A DNA stretch of 64,000 nt, from positions 27,720 through 91,719 of the forward strand of contig JAFUIS010000001.1 of the NCBI GenBank assembly GCA_017468365.1, in the 5' to 3' direction. The position numbers were made by a program, and so were the translations under genes. This document shows, piece after piece, positions 1 through 8,983 of the stretch (position 1 is the stretch's first letter; every line of letters starts with the position of its first letter). The DNA is from Oscillospiraceae bacterium. Its GTDB lineage: Bacteria; Bacillota; Clostridia; Oscillospirales; Ruminococcaceae. The notes beneath the pieces were generated by a model. The model did not search any database. It was given only the letters and a program-made list of their open reading frames with translations, and was not told the DNA's origin.

Positions 1-986
1 CGGCACCCGAAAGCAAACCCGAGAGCAAACCCGAGGAAACTTCGAAACCCGAAAGCAAACCCGAAGAAAAACCCACCGAAAATCCCGCACAGGTTGAAGG
101 CTACGTCGATTCCGTTTCCGTTGACGTCGAAGGGGTAAAACAGGAAAGCGTACTCGTTTCCGAAGCACAGAGTGCCGCGATTCCCGACGTTCTTGAACCT
201 TCCGCCTCCGGCACTTTAAGAGAAGAAAACACCAAGGCGATAATCGACTATTCCAACACCAGGGACGGATACGTAATGGTAAAATTTACCGCCGATACCC
301 AGAAAAAACTAAAGACCCAGGTGAAAGGCCCCTCTACTACTTATACCTATAATATATATAAGGGCCAGTGGGCGGTCCTTCCTATTACCGATGGCAACGG
401 AACTTACCAGATAAAGGTCTATGAAAATGTCACCGGAAACGAATATTCACTCGTTCTTGCGGTCGAACAGAAAATCACCCTCAAGGACGAATTTGCTCCT
501 TTCCTTCGTCCTAACCAGTACGTAAACTACAGCGAAGGCAGCAAGACTGTCAAAAAGGCGGCAAACCTTTGCAGCGGCATTTCCAATCCTCTCGAAAAGG
601 TCCAGGCTGTTTATAACTACGTTGTAAAAAACATCAGCTACGATACCAATAAAGCCGCCACCGTAAAAAGCGGTTACCTTCCCGTTCTCGATACTGTCCT
701 CAGTGAATCCAAGGGAATCTGCTTCGACTATGCCGCACTTATGACCGGTATGCTCAGAAGCCAGGGCGTTCCCTGCAAAATGGTCTTCGGCTATGCCGGA
801 ACCGCTTACCACGCATGGATAAGCGTCTGGACCGAGGACGAAGGCTGGGTCGACGGAGCTATCTTCTTCGACGGCACATCCTGGCACCGTCTTGACCCCA
901 CCTTTGCTTCTTCCGGTGGACAGAGTGCCGAAATTATGCAGTATATCGGCAACGGAAGCAACTATACTTCCAAATATTTCTACTGA
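1..986 (+). CDS. Transglutaminase-like protease-fold protein, 5' truncated by window edge
   Basis: The reading frame is open from base 3, so the start lies upstream of the window. The visible N-terminal part is a low-complexity linker of repeated PESKPE-type units, typical of a wall-spanning or membrane-distal spacer. The C-terminal 150 residues form a transglutaminase core. Its predicted triad is Cys at 720-722 in GICFDYAAL, His at 810-812 in YHAWISVW and Asp at 894-896 in LDPTF. Such domains act as peptidases or cross-linkers outside the cell. It ends 35 bp before the pilus-type genes, so it may share their transcript. Its substrate cannot be read. Confidence 0.85.
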   Translation, partial: APESKPESKPEETSKPESKPEEKPTENPAQVEGYVDSVSVDVEGVKQESVLVSEAQSAAIPDVLEPSASGTLREENTKAIIDYSNTRDGYVMVKFTADTQKKLKTQVKGPSTTYTYNIYKGQWAVLPITDGNGTYQIKVYENVTGNEYSLVLAVEQKITLKDEFAPFLRPNQYVNYSEGSKTVKKAANLCSGISNPLEKVQAVYNYVVKNISYDTNKAATVKSGYLPVLDTVLSESKGICFDYAALMTGMLRSQGVPCKMVFGYAGTAYHAWISVWTEDEGWVDGAIFFDGTSWHRLDPTFASSGGQSAEIMQYIGNGSNYTSKYFY

Positions 987-1020
987 TAACCCAATTCGTT
1001 TTTAACGGAGATTATATACT

Positions 1021-2061
1021 ATGAACAAGATCTCAAACATAGAAACGGCGGATCTTTGCCGCGAACTTGCACTTCTTCTTCATGCGGGAATAACAACCGG
1101 CGACGGCCTTTATCTTCTTGCAGAGGAAGAAACCGAAGCTTTTCGAAAAGAAATGCTCACCCAAATGGCAAAAACCGTTGATTTCGGTTCGCCCCTTGCA
1201 AAAGCCTTCGAAGATACAAAAATCTTTCCTGTGCATATGACCGGTCTTTTACAGGTGGGCGAAGCAGTGGGCAGAACCGAAGAAACTCTCAACGCCCTTT
1301 CCCGTTACTATGAAAACAAAGAAAACCTTGAGCGCAGAATAATAAATTCCCTTACCTATCCGGTAATGCTTCTTTTGCTGATGCTCGTCGTTATCGTCGT
1401 GCTGCTCACAAAAGTCCTTCCGGTTTTCAACGAAGTCTATGCGTCCCTCGGCGGAAGCCTTACCGGAATCGCCGGTGCGCTTCTTTCCTTCGGAACCGTG
1501 CTCAACAATATGCTTCCGCTTCTTTGCACTGTGCTCGGATTGGTGCTCGTGCTCGTGGGCGCTTTCACCTTTAACCAAAACTTCCGCACAAAGGTGCTCG
1601 GCTTCTGGAACAACCGCTTTGGTGATAAAGGCGTTTCAAAAAAACTCAACAACGCCCGCTTTGCCCAGGCTCTTTCTATGGGAATTTCCAGCGGAATGCC
1701 CGCGGAAGACGCTGTTGATATGGCTGCGGTGCTCCTCGGAGATATCCCCAAAGCAGCCGAAAGATGTGAAAAATGCGCCGAACTTTTAAAAAACGGCGAA
1801 AGCCTTTCAAAATCCCTTAACGAAACTGAACTTATGGAACCCGCGGCATGCCGTCTTCTCACTTTGGGAATGCGTGGCGGAAGCGGAGACACCGTAATGG
1901 AAGAATTGGCAAGAAGAATGCAAAACGATGCGGAATATGAACTTGAACGCACTGCTTCAAAAATCGAACCCGCGCTCGTTCTTGTGACCACCGTGCTCGT
2001 TGGCGCAATACTTCTTGCAGTAATGCTTCCGCTCATGAATATTATGACCGCAATAGGGTGA
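1021..2061 (+). CDS. pilC: Type IV pilus/type II secretion inner-membrane platform protein (GspF/PilC family)
   Basis: 346 residues with the two-lobe T2SSF layout: a cytoplasmic helical domain, a long membrane segment (NSLTYPVMLLLLMLVVIVVL), a second helical domain and a C-terminal membrane helix ending LMNIMTAIG. In this family the protein anchors the assembly and retraction ATPases at the membrane. An ACGGAG ribosome site precedes the ATG. The next gene overlaps its stop by 4 bp, and PilT lies at the end of the same run. The assembly ATPase PilB and the prepilin peptidase are not in the window and could lie upstream. Confidence 0.9.
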   Translation: MNKISNIETADLCRELALLLHAGITTGDGLYLLAEEETEAFRKEMLTQMAKTVDFGSPLAKAFEDTKIFPVHMTGLLQVGEAVGRTEETLNALSRYYENKENLERRIINSLTYPVMLLLLMLVVIVVLLTKVLPVFNEVYASLGGSLTGIAGALLSFGTVLNNMLPLLCTVLGLVLVLVGAFTFNQNFRTKVLGFWNNRFGDKGVSKKLNNARFAQALSMGISSGMPAEDAVDMAAVLLGDIPKAAERCEKCAELLKNGESLSKSLNETELMEPAACRLLTLGMRGGSGDTVMEELARRMQNDAEYELERTASKIEPALVLVTTVLVGAILLAVMLPLMNIMTAIG

Positions 2062-2378
2062 TTGATTTGAGAAAAAAAGGAATAACAGGTTTTCTGTCCG
2101 TGTTCGGTGCGCCCATTGCCGCAATGGCGGTGCTCGCTTGCTTCCTTTATGGAATCACAAACCTTTCCGAAGGAAATTCCGATGAAGGAAAGCGGCGCCT
2201 TGAAGAAGCTCTTCACAGAGCCGCCGTGGCTTGCTATGCTGCCGAAGGAATTTATCCTCCAAGCTGGAACTATCTTGAAGACCATTACGGTGTCCAGATC
2301 GACCACGACCGCTATGTAATAAGCTACTGCGTCTTTGCGGAAAATCTGATGCCCGATATAACGGTAATTGAAAAATGA
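2058..2378 (+). CDS. Small pilin-like membrane protein of the pilus cluster
   Basis: 106 residues starting at a GTG that overlaps the upstream stop (GTGA). One N-terminal hydrophobic segment (FLSVFGAPIAAMAVLACFLYGI) is followed by a soluble region with ACYAAEGIYPPSWNYLEDHYG. The AEG-Y-PP-L-YL-Y pattern resembles short uncharacterised proteins found with clostridial type IV pilus genes. No prepilin peptidase site (G followed by F and E) is visible before the hydrophobic stretch, so it may be an accessory protein rather than a processed pilin. Function is inferred from position. Confidence 0.7.
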   Translation: MIDLRKKGITGFLSVFGAPIAAMAVLACFLYGITNLSEGNSDEGKRRLEEALHRAAVACYAAEGIYPPSWNYLEDHYGVQIDHDRYVISYCVFAENLMPDITVIEK

Positions 2379-2869
2379 TTATGAATACGAACAACAAAAA
2401 GAACTCGCTGGGCGGAATTCTCGCTCTGCTTGCCTTTACGCTTTTTGTGGTTTCTCTGCTGGCGGTTTTATTGACCGGCGCCGACGTAGTAAAAAGGCTT
2501 ACCACCCGCGACCGTGAAAACTATGACCGTATGACTGCCGTTCAGTACATTGCCACAAGGATCCGCCAGTCGGACAGTGAAGGCGTGCTCAGCGTCGGAA
2601 CTTTCGGCGGAGAAAGCGCAATTATAATTTCCGAAGACATCGAAGGAAGTATTTATAATACCTACGTCTATTGCCATAAAGGCAGCCTTCGCGAAATGTT
2701 CTGTGCCGAAGGGGTGGAACTTGACCCGGTTTTCGGCGAAGAAATAATCCCCATGGAATCCTTTACCGCCGAAGATAAGGGCGAATATATAAGCATAACC
2801 CTCAACGACGGCATAAGAGAAGAAAATCTTTGTTTCCTTCTGCGGAACAGAAAGGGGGAAGAGCAATGA
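2375..2869 (+). CDS. Pilus-cluster membrane protein, possibly DUF4860-like
   Basis: 164 residues; ATG overlaps the previous stop (ATGA), with a second in-frame ATG 6 bp on. One hydrophobic helix (GILALLAFTLFVVSLLAVLLTGADV) is followed by an extracytoplasmic part containing QYIATRIRQSD and FGGESAIIISED. Size, topology and position between GspF- and PilT-like genes recall the DUF4860 minor-pilin-like family; I am recalling that family from layout and cannot confirm it. A structural or priming role in the filament is inferred. Confidence 0.65.
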   Translation: MIMNTNNKKNSLGGILALLAFTLFVVSLLAVLLTGADVVKRLTTRDRENYDRMTAVQYIATRIRQSDSEGVLSVGTFGGESAIIISEDIEGSIYNTYVYCHKGSLREMFCAEGVELDPVFGEEIIPMESFTAEDKGEYISITLNDGIREENLCFLLRNRKGEEQ

Positions 2870-3285
2870 AAAGCAAAGCCCCCCTCACCTTAATGGAACA
2901 GATAATAATGCTCCTTGTTTTCGCTCTTTCCGCGGCGATTTGCCTTCAGGTATTTGCCCATGCGGGTGAAATATCCGACGAAATCGAAAAACGCGGAAAC
3001 GCCGTAACAGCGGTTCAAAACATTGCCGAATCCTTAAAGATAAACGGCGGCGACCTTGAAAAACACGCCGCATTCTATGGCGGAACCTGCGAAGAAGATT
3101 CCTGGAAAATGTTCTTCGATTCGGAATGGAAACCCTGCGAAGAAGAAAATTCCGAATATTACGTCGAAATTTTAAAAACCGAAAACGAAAATCCCCTTCT
3201 CGGAACGGCGGAAATTTCCGCCCGTTCAAATGACGGCGAAGTTGTTTTCACCCTCAATACCGCATGGCAGGAGGTGGAAGAATGA
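2866..3285 (+). CDS. Pseudopilin-like membrane protein
   Basis: 139 residues from the ATG that overlaps the previous stop (ATGA at 2866-2869). One membrane helix close to the N terminus (TLMEQIIMLLVFALSAAICLQVF) has a Glu at the position expected of the conserved E5 of pilins (LMEQ). A charged extracytoplasmic region follows. The pilin-like Glu and the operon context suggest a minor pilin. A canonical G/F cleavage site is not seen, so processing is uncertain. Confidence 0.6.
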   Translation: MKSKAPLTLMEQIIMLLVFALSAAICLQVFAHAGEISDEIEKRGNAVTAVQNIAESLKINGGDLEKHAAFYGGTCEEDSWKMFFDSEWKPCEEENSEYYVEILKTENENPLLGTAEISARSNDGEVVFTLNTAWQEVEE

Positions 3286-3680
3286 GCCGTAAAGAACGTT
3301 CCGACCAAACCCCGGTGGTCGGCGGAAGCTCCCTTGTGGTAATTTTCGCAGTCCTTTGTCTTACCGTTTTCGCCCTTCTCAGTTTGAGCACCGTAAAGGC
3401 GGATAAACGCCTTGCGGATATAAACGAAAAGGCGGTCGAAAACTATTATGCGGCTGACCTTGAAGCCGAAAAAATGCTTTCCGAAATAAGAGCGGGAAAT
3501 CTTCCCGAAGGAGTAACTGTCAGCGGAAACGTTTACAGCTATTCCTGTCCCGTTTCCGAAACCCAGAAGCTTTGCGTGGAAGTAAAGGTTACCAAAAGCG
3601 GTTTTGATATAATCCGCTGGCAGACTGCTTCCACCACCGAATGGACCGAAAGCGACGGCCTTGCCGTATGGCATGGCTGA
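3282..3680 (+). CDS. Pilus-cluster membrane protein, PilX-like topology
   Basis: 132 residues starting at an ATG overlapping the previous stop (ATGA at 3282-3285). The N terminus is hydrophilic (MSRKERSDQTPVVGG), then a helix (SSLVVIFAVLCLTVFALLSLS) and an extracytoplasmic domain with two Cys residues about 13 apart (YSCPV and KLCVE). The order soluble tail, helix, then YYAADLEAEKML resembles PilX/minor-pilin proteins, where YYAAEAG-like motifs are common. It is translationally coupled to its neighbours. Function is inferred from context. Confidence 0.65.
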   Translation: MSRKERSDQTPVVGGSSLVVIFAVLCLTVFALLSLSTVKADKRLADINEKAVENYYAADLEAEKMLSEIRAGNLPEGVTVSGNVYSYSCPVSETQKLCVEVKVTKSGFDIIRWQTASTTEWTESDGLAVWHG

Positions 3681-3719
3681 CCCTATAACAATAATCAGCA
3701 AAAAATGGCAGGTGCTTTT

Positions 3720-4775
3720 ATGGCAAATCTTTCTTTTTATCTTGAACAGGCGGTAAAAGACGGCGCTTCCGATATTTTTATTATCGCCGGCGGTCCCGTA
3801 AGCGAAAAGCTTGGCGGCCGACTCAAAAAACTCGGTGAAGAACGTCTTCTTCCCCCAGATACAAGAGCGCTCATAACCGAAATTTACGAAACCGCCCAAA
3901 GGGATATGGCTCGCTACGTTTCCTGCGGCGACGACGACTTTTCCTTTGCAGTGCCGGGACTTGCGCGTTTCCGTGTAAACGCATATATGCAGCGCGGTTC
4001 TTTCGCCGCGGTCGTAAGGGTCGTTTCTTTCACCATTCCCGACTATAAAGCGATCGGAATTCCCGAAAGAATAATGGAACTTGCAGAAGCGGACCACGGA
4101 ATGATACTTGTTACCGGTACCGCCGGAAGCGGAAAGACCACCACCCAGGCCTGCCTTATCGATAAAATAAACAAGACCCGCGACTGCCACATCGTCACCC
4201 TCGAGGATCCTATCGAGTTCCTCCACCGCAACGATAAAAGCATCATCAGCCAGCGCGAAATCGCCGTCGATACCGCGGATTACCTTTCCGCTTTAAGAGC
4301 TTGCCTTCGTCAGGCACCGGACGTTATTCTTCTTGGCGAAATGCGTGACCCCGAGACCATTCGCACGGCTCTCACCGCCGCGGAAACGGGACATCTTGTC
4401 ATCGGTACTCTTCATACCAAAGGCGCCGTAAACTCCATTGACCGCATCATAGACAGCTTTCAAAGCGAACAGCAGGCACAGATAAGAATGATGCTTTCCG
4501 CGGTTCTCCGCACCGTTGTTTCCCAGGAACTTGTTCCCGGAACAAGCGGAGAAAGAGTTCCCGCTTTCGAAGTCATGCACGTCAACAACGCCATAAGAAG
4601 CATGATCCGCGACAACAAAAACCACCAGATAAACAACGCTATCGCCGCCGGCGGAAGCGAAGGCATGATAACCATGGACCAGGCGATGATCGAACTTTGC
4701 CGCAATGGCATGATAACAAAAGAAACTGCCGTCGATTATGCCTATACCCCCGACCTTGTTGCAAGACAGCTGTAA
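3720..4775 (+). CDS. pilT: Type IV pilus retraction ATPase, PilT family
   Basis: 351 residues from the ATG at 3720, chosen because AGGTG at 3710-3714 sits 5 bp upstream; an ATG at 3705 is the longer alternative. Walker A is GTAGSGKT (about residues 133-140), Walker B is VILLGEMRD, and the His box TGHLVIGTLHT is typical of PilT rather than PilB. The family forms a cytoplasmic hexamer that depolymerises the pilus and drives twitching motility. It closes the pilus-like operon and is followed by a strong bidirectional terminator. It could alternatively be a PilT-like motor with a different task. Confidence 0.92.
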   Translation: MANLSFYLEQAVKDGASDIFIIAGGPVSEKLGGRLKKLGEERLLPPDTRALITEIYETAQRDMARYVSCGDDDFSFAVPGLARFRVNAYMQRGSFAAVVRVVSFTIPDYKAIGIPERIMELAEADHGMILVTGTAGSGKTTTQACLIDKINKTRDCHIVTLEDPIEFLHRNDKSIISQREIAVDTADYLSALRACLRQAPDVILLGEMRDPETIRTALTAAETGHLVIGTLHTKGAVNSIDRIIDSFQSEQQAQIRMMLSAVLRTVVSQELVPGTSGERVPAFEVMHVNNAIRSMIRDNKNHQINNAIAAGGSEGMITMDQAMIELCRNGMITKETAVDYAYTPDLVARQL

Positions 4776-4790
4776 AAAAACAAATAAAAA

Positions 4791-4820
4791 AAGACCTCCG
4801 GAACCGGAGGTCTTTTTTTA
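4791..4820. terminator. Bidirectional terminator between pilT and the HD-GYP gene
   Basis: A perfect 10-bp stem (AAGACCTCCG/CGGAGGTCTT) with a GAAC loop, an A-tract on the left and a T-tract on the right. It can serve both convergent genes. Confidence 0.9.
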
Positions 4821-4827
4821 TTTGTTT

Positions 4828-7362
4828 TTAAGATTCTTCCTCAATGCTCGAACCGATTTTCGATCCGCAGATCTGAAGTTCGCCGCTTTCAACAAGGTCG
4901 ATGAAAATGGGAACAAGTTTGGGGTCAAACTGACCGCCGGATTCTGCACGGATCATATCAAGTGCCTGAGCCACGGGAATGGCGTTTTTATAGGTCCTGT
5001 CGGAAGTTATTGCATCGAACGAATCGGCAAGACAAAGGATTCGTCCGGTTATCGGGATGTTTTCACCCGAAAGGCGGCGGGGATATCCTCTTCCGTCAAA
5101 GCGCTCGTGGTGGGAATAAACCGCGGGAATGACGTAATCCAAAGAGGGAAGATGATGGATAATGTTGATAGCGCTTTCAACGTGGCCTTTCATTATCTCA
5201 AATTCGTCAGGATTAAGTTTTCCGGGTTTGTTAAGAATCTCTTCGCCGATGCTGATTTTTCCGATATCGTGAAGAAGACCCGCTTCGCGGACTATTTCAA
5301 CAAGGTCCTCGGTCATGCCGGCAGCTTTTGCAAGTTCCGCAGCGTAATAAGCAACGTTCTGGGAATGCTGGAAGGTGTAATGGTCCTTGGCGTCAATGGT
5401 AGCGGTAAGAGCATAAACAGTGTCGGCGTGTTCGCTGTAACCGCTCTTATATTCGGATTTTTCGGTGCTGCGTTTGTCGATTTCGTCGGAATAGATCTGG
5501 ACGGAGTTTTTGCCGGTGCGCTTTACCATATAAACCGCGGTGTCCGCGTTGCGGTAAAGTTCCTTGGCGGAAGCCGCCATGCAGGGTACCGCGCAAATAC
5601 CTACGCTTACGGTTATCTTTCCGTAAGAAGAACCGGTTCCGGCGGAATTGATAGCGTTGATCTGGTCCGAAATGGTGTCCGCAAGACATTTTGCGGAATA
5701 AACGTCATATCCGGGAAGAATAAGGGCGAATTTGTCGCCGTTTATCCTTGCGGCATAGCAGTTTTCACTGATGGAAGACTGAAGAACGGAAGCAACCTGC
5801 TGAAGGGCAACGTCGCCTTCGGAAGTTCCGTGAAGCTGGTTATAAAGTCTGAAGTTGTCGATGTTGAAAAGACAAACGGAAAGAGCGGTGTTCTTATAGG
5901 TCTCAAATTCTCTGTCAAGAATTTCGAAGAAGAATTTATAGTTGATAAGACCGGTAAGTTCGTCGCGCTGGGATTCCTCAATGGCCTTTTCATAAGCATA
6001 AGCGTTCTTTACCGCGCCGGAACAAATGGAAGCGACTTTTTCAAGGAATGCTTTGATTCCCGGGTTGGCAAGAGCTTTTTCTGATTTTACCGAAAGCATA
6101 ATGATGCCGATAAGTCCGTCGCCGGAACCGATGGGAACGTAACAGTTTATCTGTTGCTTGATAAGAAGGTTCTTTTCAGTTTCCCAAAGGCTGCGATAAG
6201 CCATCTTTCTCGAAAAATCCTGGTGAAGAAGGAATTTGTTTTCTGCGGCAAGGCAGGAGATAAGCGGATGGTCTGCTTTAAGAATAAAGTTCTTTTCTTC
6301 AAGGGGGTTGAGAGTGTGCTCAACGCGGAAGCTTCCGGAAGGGGTCTTGATAAGAATGTACATATGGTTCATGTCAACAACGCCGCGGATAGCTTCGGAC
6401 ATGGCCTGAAGAATGTCGCTCACATGGAGCATACTGGTGATCTCTTCAGAGAATTTTGCAACGGCAAGATCCTGTTTGCGCTCGTTCTTGGTGAAAATCG
6501 CGGTGAATACTCTGCTGATAACAAAGTAAATGAGTGCGATAAATCCAACAAGTACCGCCGCAACAAGGATAAGCGAAGCGGAAGCATCCATTCCGAACTT
6601 TTCGATAAGGAAGTGGTGCGCAGTGACTGCCGGGTTGGAAAGCACCGCAGCGCCCACGGCGGTCGCCATGATTATGTAGTTCGAAGTGGAAAGAAGAATG
6701 CTCATTCTGAAAAGGTTCTTCTTATAAAGCGCATAGAACAGGAAGAGCGTGTTCACCGCACCGGAAAGCATATCCACCGGAAGACCTACGAAGAACGGAA
6801 GGGTGGCAAGAATATGTCCCACAAAGATGACCGCCATACCGAGGGCGATAGGTTTGAGCTGCTGAAGAGCAATTCTGTTGCCTCGGCAATGACGCCAGAT
6901 GAGCATGAGAAGCTGGATAACCGTTACGGAAATTACAAGGAAAAGAAGAACGATTGTCCAGGAATAGTGATAAAGGAATTTTATCGAAGTTCCTTCCATT
7001 ACAACTTCCGGAAGGGGAATAAAGAATCCGGTAACAAGGTTGAAAAGGAAGACGCCGATATAAAAGAATAGCCAGAATTTTCTCAGATAAACTTTTTGTT
7101 TGTCAAAGAAATTGAGAAGAAAGTTGAAATAGCAATAGGGAAGAAGGAAAAGTCCCAAAAGTGAAACGTGGTGCCAAAAGTTTACCGAAGGCCAGAACTG
7201 CATACGCATTCCGAAAGAACCGCCGTTCCAAAGGATCATCGCCCCGAGAAGGATCATGAAGGAGAAAATGACTTTTTCCTTATGCTTTGCCGCAATAAAG
7301 GTGAAAAGAAGGAAAAGATAACAGAAGATGGAAATAATAGAAACCCAACTATAGCCAGTCAT
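4828..7362 (-). CDS. Membrane sensor: 7TM, GAF-like, degenerate GGDEF, HD-GYP c-di-GMP phosphodiesterase
   Basis: 844 residues from the ATG at 7362, preceded by AAGGGGGA at 9 bp and overlapping the upstream gene's end by 14 bp. An N-terminal 7-helix region resembles the 7TM module of some histidine kinases (about 1-300). A GAF-like segment (about 310-450) and a GGDEF domain whose signature reads NGDKF instead of GGDEF (about 470-635) follow. The C-terminal HD-GYP domain keeps HDIGK and FDGRGYP. The cyclase half is therefore probably dead or a GTP-binding regulator, while the HD-GYP half should hydrolyse c-di-GMP. It points to membrane-sensed lowering of c-di-GMP near the riboswitch-controlled adhesin. 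Confidence 0.92.
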   Translation of the reverse strand: MTGYSWVSIISIFCYLFLLFTFIAAKHKEKVIFSFMILLGAMILWNGGSFGMRMQFWPSVNFWHHVSLLGLFLLPYCYFNFLLNFFDKQKVYLRKFWLFFYIGVFLFNLVTGFFIPLPEVVMEGTSIKFLYHYSWTIVLLFLVISVTVIQLLMLIWRHCRGNRIALQQLKPIALGMAVIFVGHILATLPFFVGLPVDMLSGAVNTLFLFYALYKKNLFRMSILLSTSNYIIMATAVGAAVLSNPAVTAHHFLIEKFGMDASASLILVAAVLVGFIALIYFVISRVFTAIFTKNERKQDLAVAKFSEEITSMLHVSDILQAMSEAIRGVVDMNHMYILIKTPSGSFRVEHTLNPLEEKNFILKADHPLISCLAAENKFLLHQDFSRKMAYRSLWETEKNLLIKQQINCYVPIGSGDGLIGIIMLSVKSEKALANPGIKAFLEKVASICSGAVKNAYAYEKAIEESQRDELTGLINYKFFFEILDREFETYKNTALSVCLFNIDNFRLYNQLHGTSEGDVALQQVASVLQSSISENCYAARINGDKFALILPGYDVYSAKCLADTISDQINAINSAGTGSSYGKITVSVGICAVPCMAASAKELYRNADTAVYMVKRTGKNSVQIYSDEIDKRSTEKSEYKSGYSEHADTVYALTATIDAKDHYTFQHSQNVAYYAAELAKAAGMTEDLVEIVREAGLLHDIGKISIGEEILNKPGKLNPDEFEIMKGHVESAINIIHHLPSLDYVIPAVYSHHERFDGRGYPRRLSGENIPITGRILCLADSFDAITSDRTYKNAIPVAQALDMIRAESGGQFDPKLVPIFIDLVESGELQICGSKIGSSIEEES

Positions 7363-8983
7363 TGATAAGATCCCCCTTTCCGTCAAGCATATGGCAGCTC
7401 AGAAGGTCGCTGATGTCGCAGCTTTCGGGGTTCATGGCCCTTATCTTTCTGCCGAATTTCTTTTCATAAAGGTCAAAAGTTCCGCATTTAAGAAGAGTTA
7501 TCTTGAGCGGGTCAACTCCGAGAATGTTTTTAAGGTCCTCGTAATCCTGGTCAAGATAGCGGAAATAAATTCCAAGCTGGTCCTGAAGAATGCGGATGCT
7601 GATAGCGCTGTTTACAAGGCTGCTGTGCTGCATCTCAACGTAAAGATGCATGTAAGGACGGTAATCCTCGGTAAATTCCTTTTTTGCAGTCCATGCGGCA
7701 ACCGGAAGTCTTGAAAGCTGGATAGCCTGGTTAACGGATTTTTCGGTAATGCGGGTGAAACCTGCAATATCAATGACCTGGGGAACCCTGTCCACAAACT
7801 GGAAGCGGGGAATATTGTTGTTTTCCTTGTTGCTTCCGATTCCGATGCAGCGGAAAACGTCGCCAACACGGTAACGGGCAAAAGCGCCGCCCTTGAAAAC
7901 GGTAAGAACAAGCTCATAAATTCCGCCGGGAACAACTTCGTTCCAAAGAATGGTACGGGGCTGATAGGAAGGATCCGCCATGTTTCTTTCAAGCTCGTCC
8001 TCGGGAATGAACTCATAAAAACAAGCGTCCGGGAAGAAATACATCGCCTCACGGTTCCAGGTTTCGCAGCCGATACAGGTGGGTTCGGTGCCGGCAAAAA
8101 GTTCCATGGGAGCAACGCCCCACATCTTTTCAAGGTCGGTTTTGTAACAGCGGTTGTCGGTACCGGCGCACATGAATCCTTTAAGATGGAAAAGGTCTTT
8201 GGGCAAAAGTTCGCGGTTTTCTTTTTTGCATCTGTTTTTCGCCATAAGATAGCGAAGCATCATCTTAGGAGAAACACCGGGAAGCTTTCCTCCGGAACTT
8301 TTTCCGCCGGACTGCATCGAAGTGATGCTCTGGCTTACGTAATAAAGAACGCTTCCGAGACCGAAGAAGAATTCGATGCCCTTTTCCATGCCAAGCTTGA
8401 AGCCCTGTTTGTTGCGCTCTTTAAAAGTCATGCTGATGCTTTCTTTTACCGGCGGAAGGATCTCGATATCTATCTCCTCGTCAAAAAGAAGGGGAAGAAG
8501 ACCGGTAAGATAGGGAAGCGGAGCAAGAGCATAAAGCATATGGTCGGTTACGTTTACGTCAAAGTCATATTTGCGCCGGCTGGTCGAAAGAACAAGACAG
8601 CTCATAACGTTATGTCTGAAAGTGTCAAGCATCGCTTTGGTATAAGGCGCGGTCTTGATGGGATGAACGCCGCCTTCCCAGGTGGTCTGGATCCAAAGCA
8701 CCGGTTCACCCGGAAGAGCACTCGCCTGCTTTGCAAGAAGAACGGGAGCATAATCTTCATAGGTGGTAAGCGGTACCATTTCGCGGAATTCGTCGATGGT
8801 GTGGGGATATTTTCCTTTAAGAATGCTCTGACCGAGTTCGCTTGAGCTCCAAAGTTCCATCTGTTCAAGCAAAAGTCTGTTTTGCACGTCCATGAACTCT
8901 TTGCTGCTCATGTTCAGAAAGCCGCAATATTCTTCCCATATTTCTTCTTTGGAATACTGGTGAAGCTTTTCCTGAAATCTCAT
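7349..8983 (-). CDS. GH3-family (ANL superfamily) acyl-acid amido synthetase-like protein
   Basis: 544 residues matching the GH3 fold known from plant auxin-amido synthetases and many bacteria of unknown substrate. Members activate a carboxylic acid with ATP and pass it to an amine. The later ANL motifs are visible: ELFAGTEPTCIG in place of the usual Y-G-S-T/S-E motif, and YRVGDVFRCIG for the hinge Asp motif. The first ATP loop, normally S-S-G-T-T-x-G, reads TTWEGGV, so adenylation may be impaired or altered. It lies between a c-di-GMP phosphodiesterase and a membrane methyltransferase-like gene, with 14-bp and 4-bp overlaps, so the three are probably co-transcribed. Substrate unknown. Confidence 0.8.
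   Translation of the reverse strand: MRFQEKLHQYSKEEIWEEYCGFLNMSSKEFMDVQNRLLLEQMELWSSSELGQSILKGKYPHTIDEFREMVPLTTYEDYAPVLLAKQASALPGEPVLWIQTTWEGGVHPIKTAPYTKAMLDTFRHNVMSCLVLSTSRRKYDFDVNVTDHMLYALAPLPYLTGLLPLLFDEEIDIEILPPVKESISMTFKERNKQGFKLGMEKGIEFFFGLGSVLYYVSQSITSMQSGGKSSGGKLPGVSPKMMLRYLMAKNRCKKENRELLPKDLFHLKGFMCAGTDNRCYKTDLEKMWGVAPMELFAGTEPTCIGCETWNREAMYFFPDACFYEFIPEDELERNMADPSYQPRTILWNEVVPGGIYELVLTVFKGGAFARYRVGDVFRCIGIGSNKENNNIPRFQFVDRVPQVIDIAGFTRITEKSVNQAIQLSRLPVAAWTAKKEFTEDYRPYMHLYVEMQHSSLVNSAISIRILQDQLGIYFRYLDQDYEDLKNILGVDPLKITLLKCGTFDLYEKKFGRKIRAMNPESCDISDLLSCHMLDGKGDLINDWL

Noticed and set aside
1-60. PESKPE repeats considered as a DNA repeat or CRISPR-like array
   Set aside because: The repeats are in frame, unequal and encode a Pro/Glu/Lys linker; there are no spacers.
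4738-7071. Plus-strand open frames of 448 and 305 codons
   Set aside because: They mirror the HD-GYP gene and cross the bidirectional terminator at 4791.
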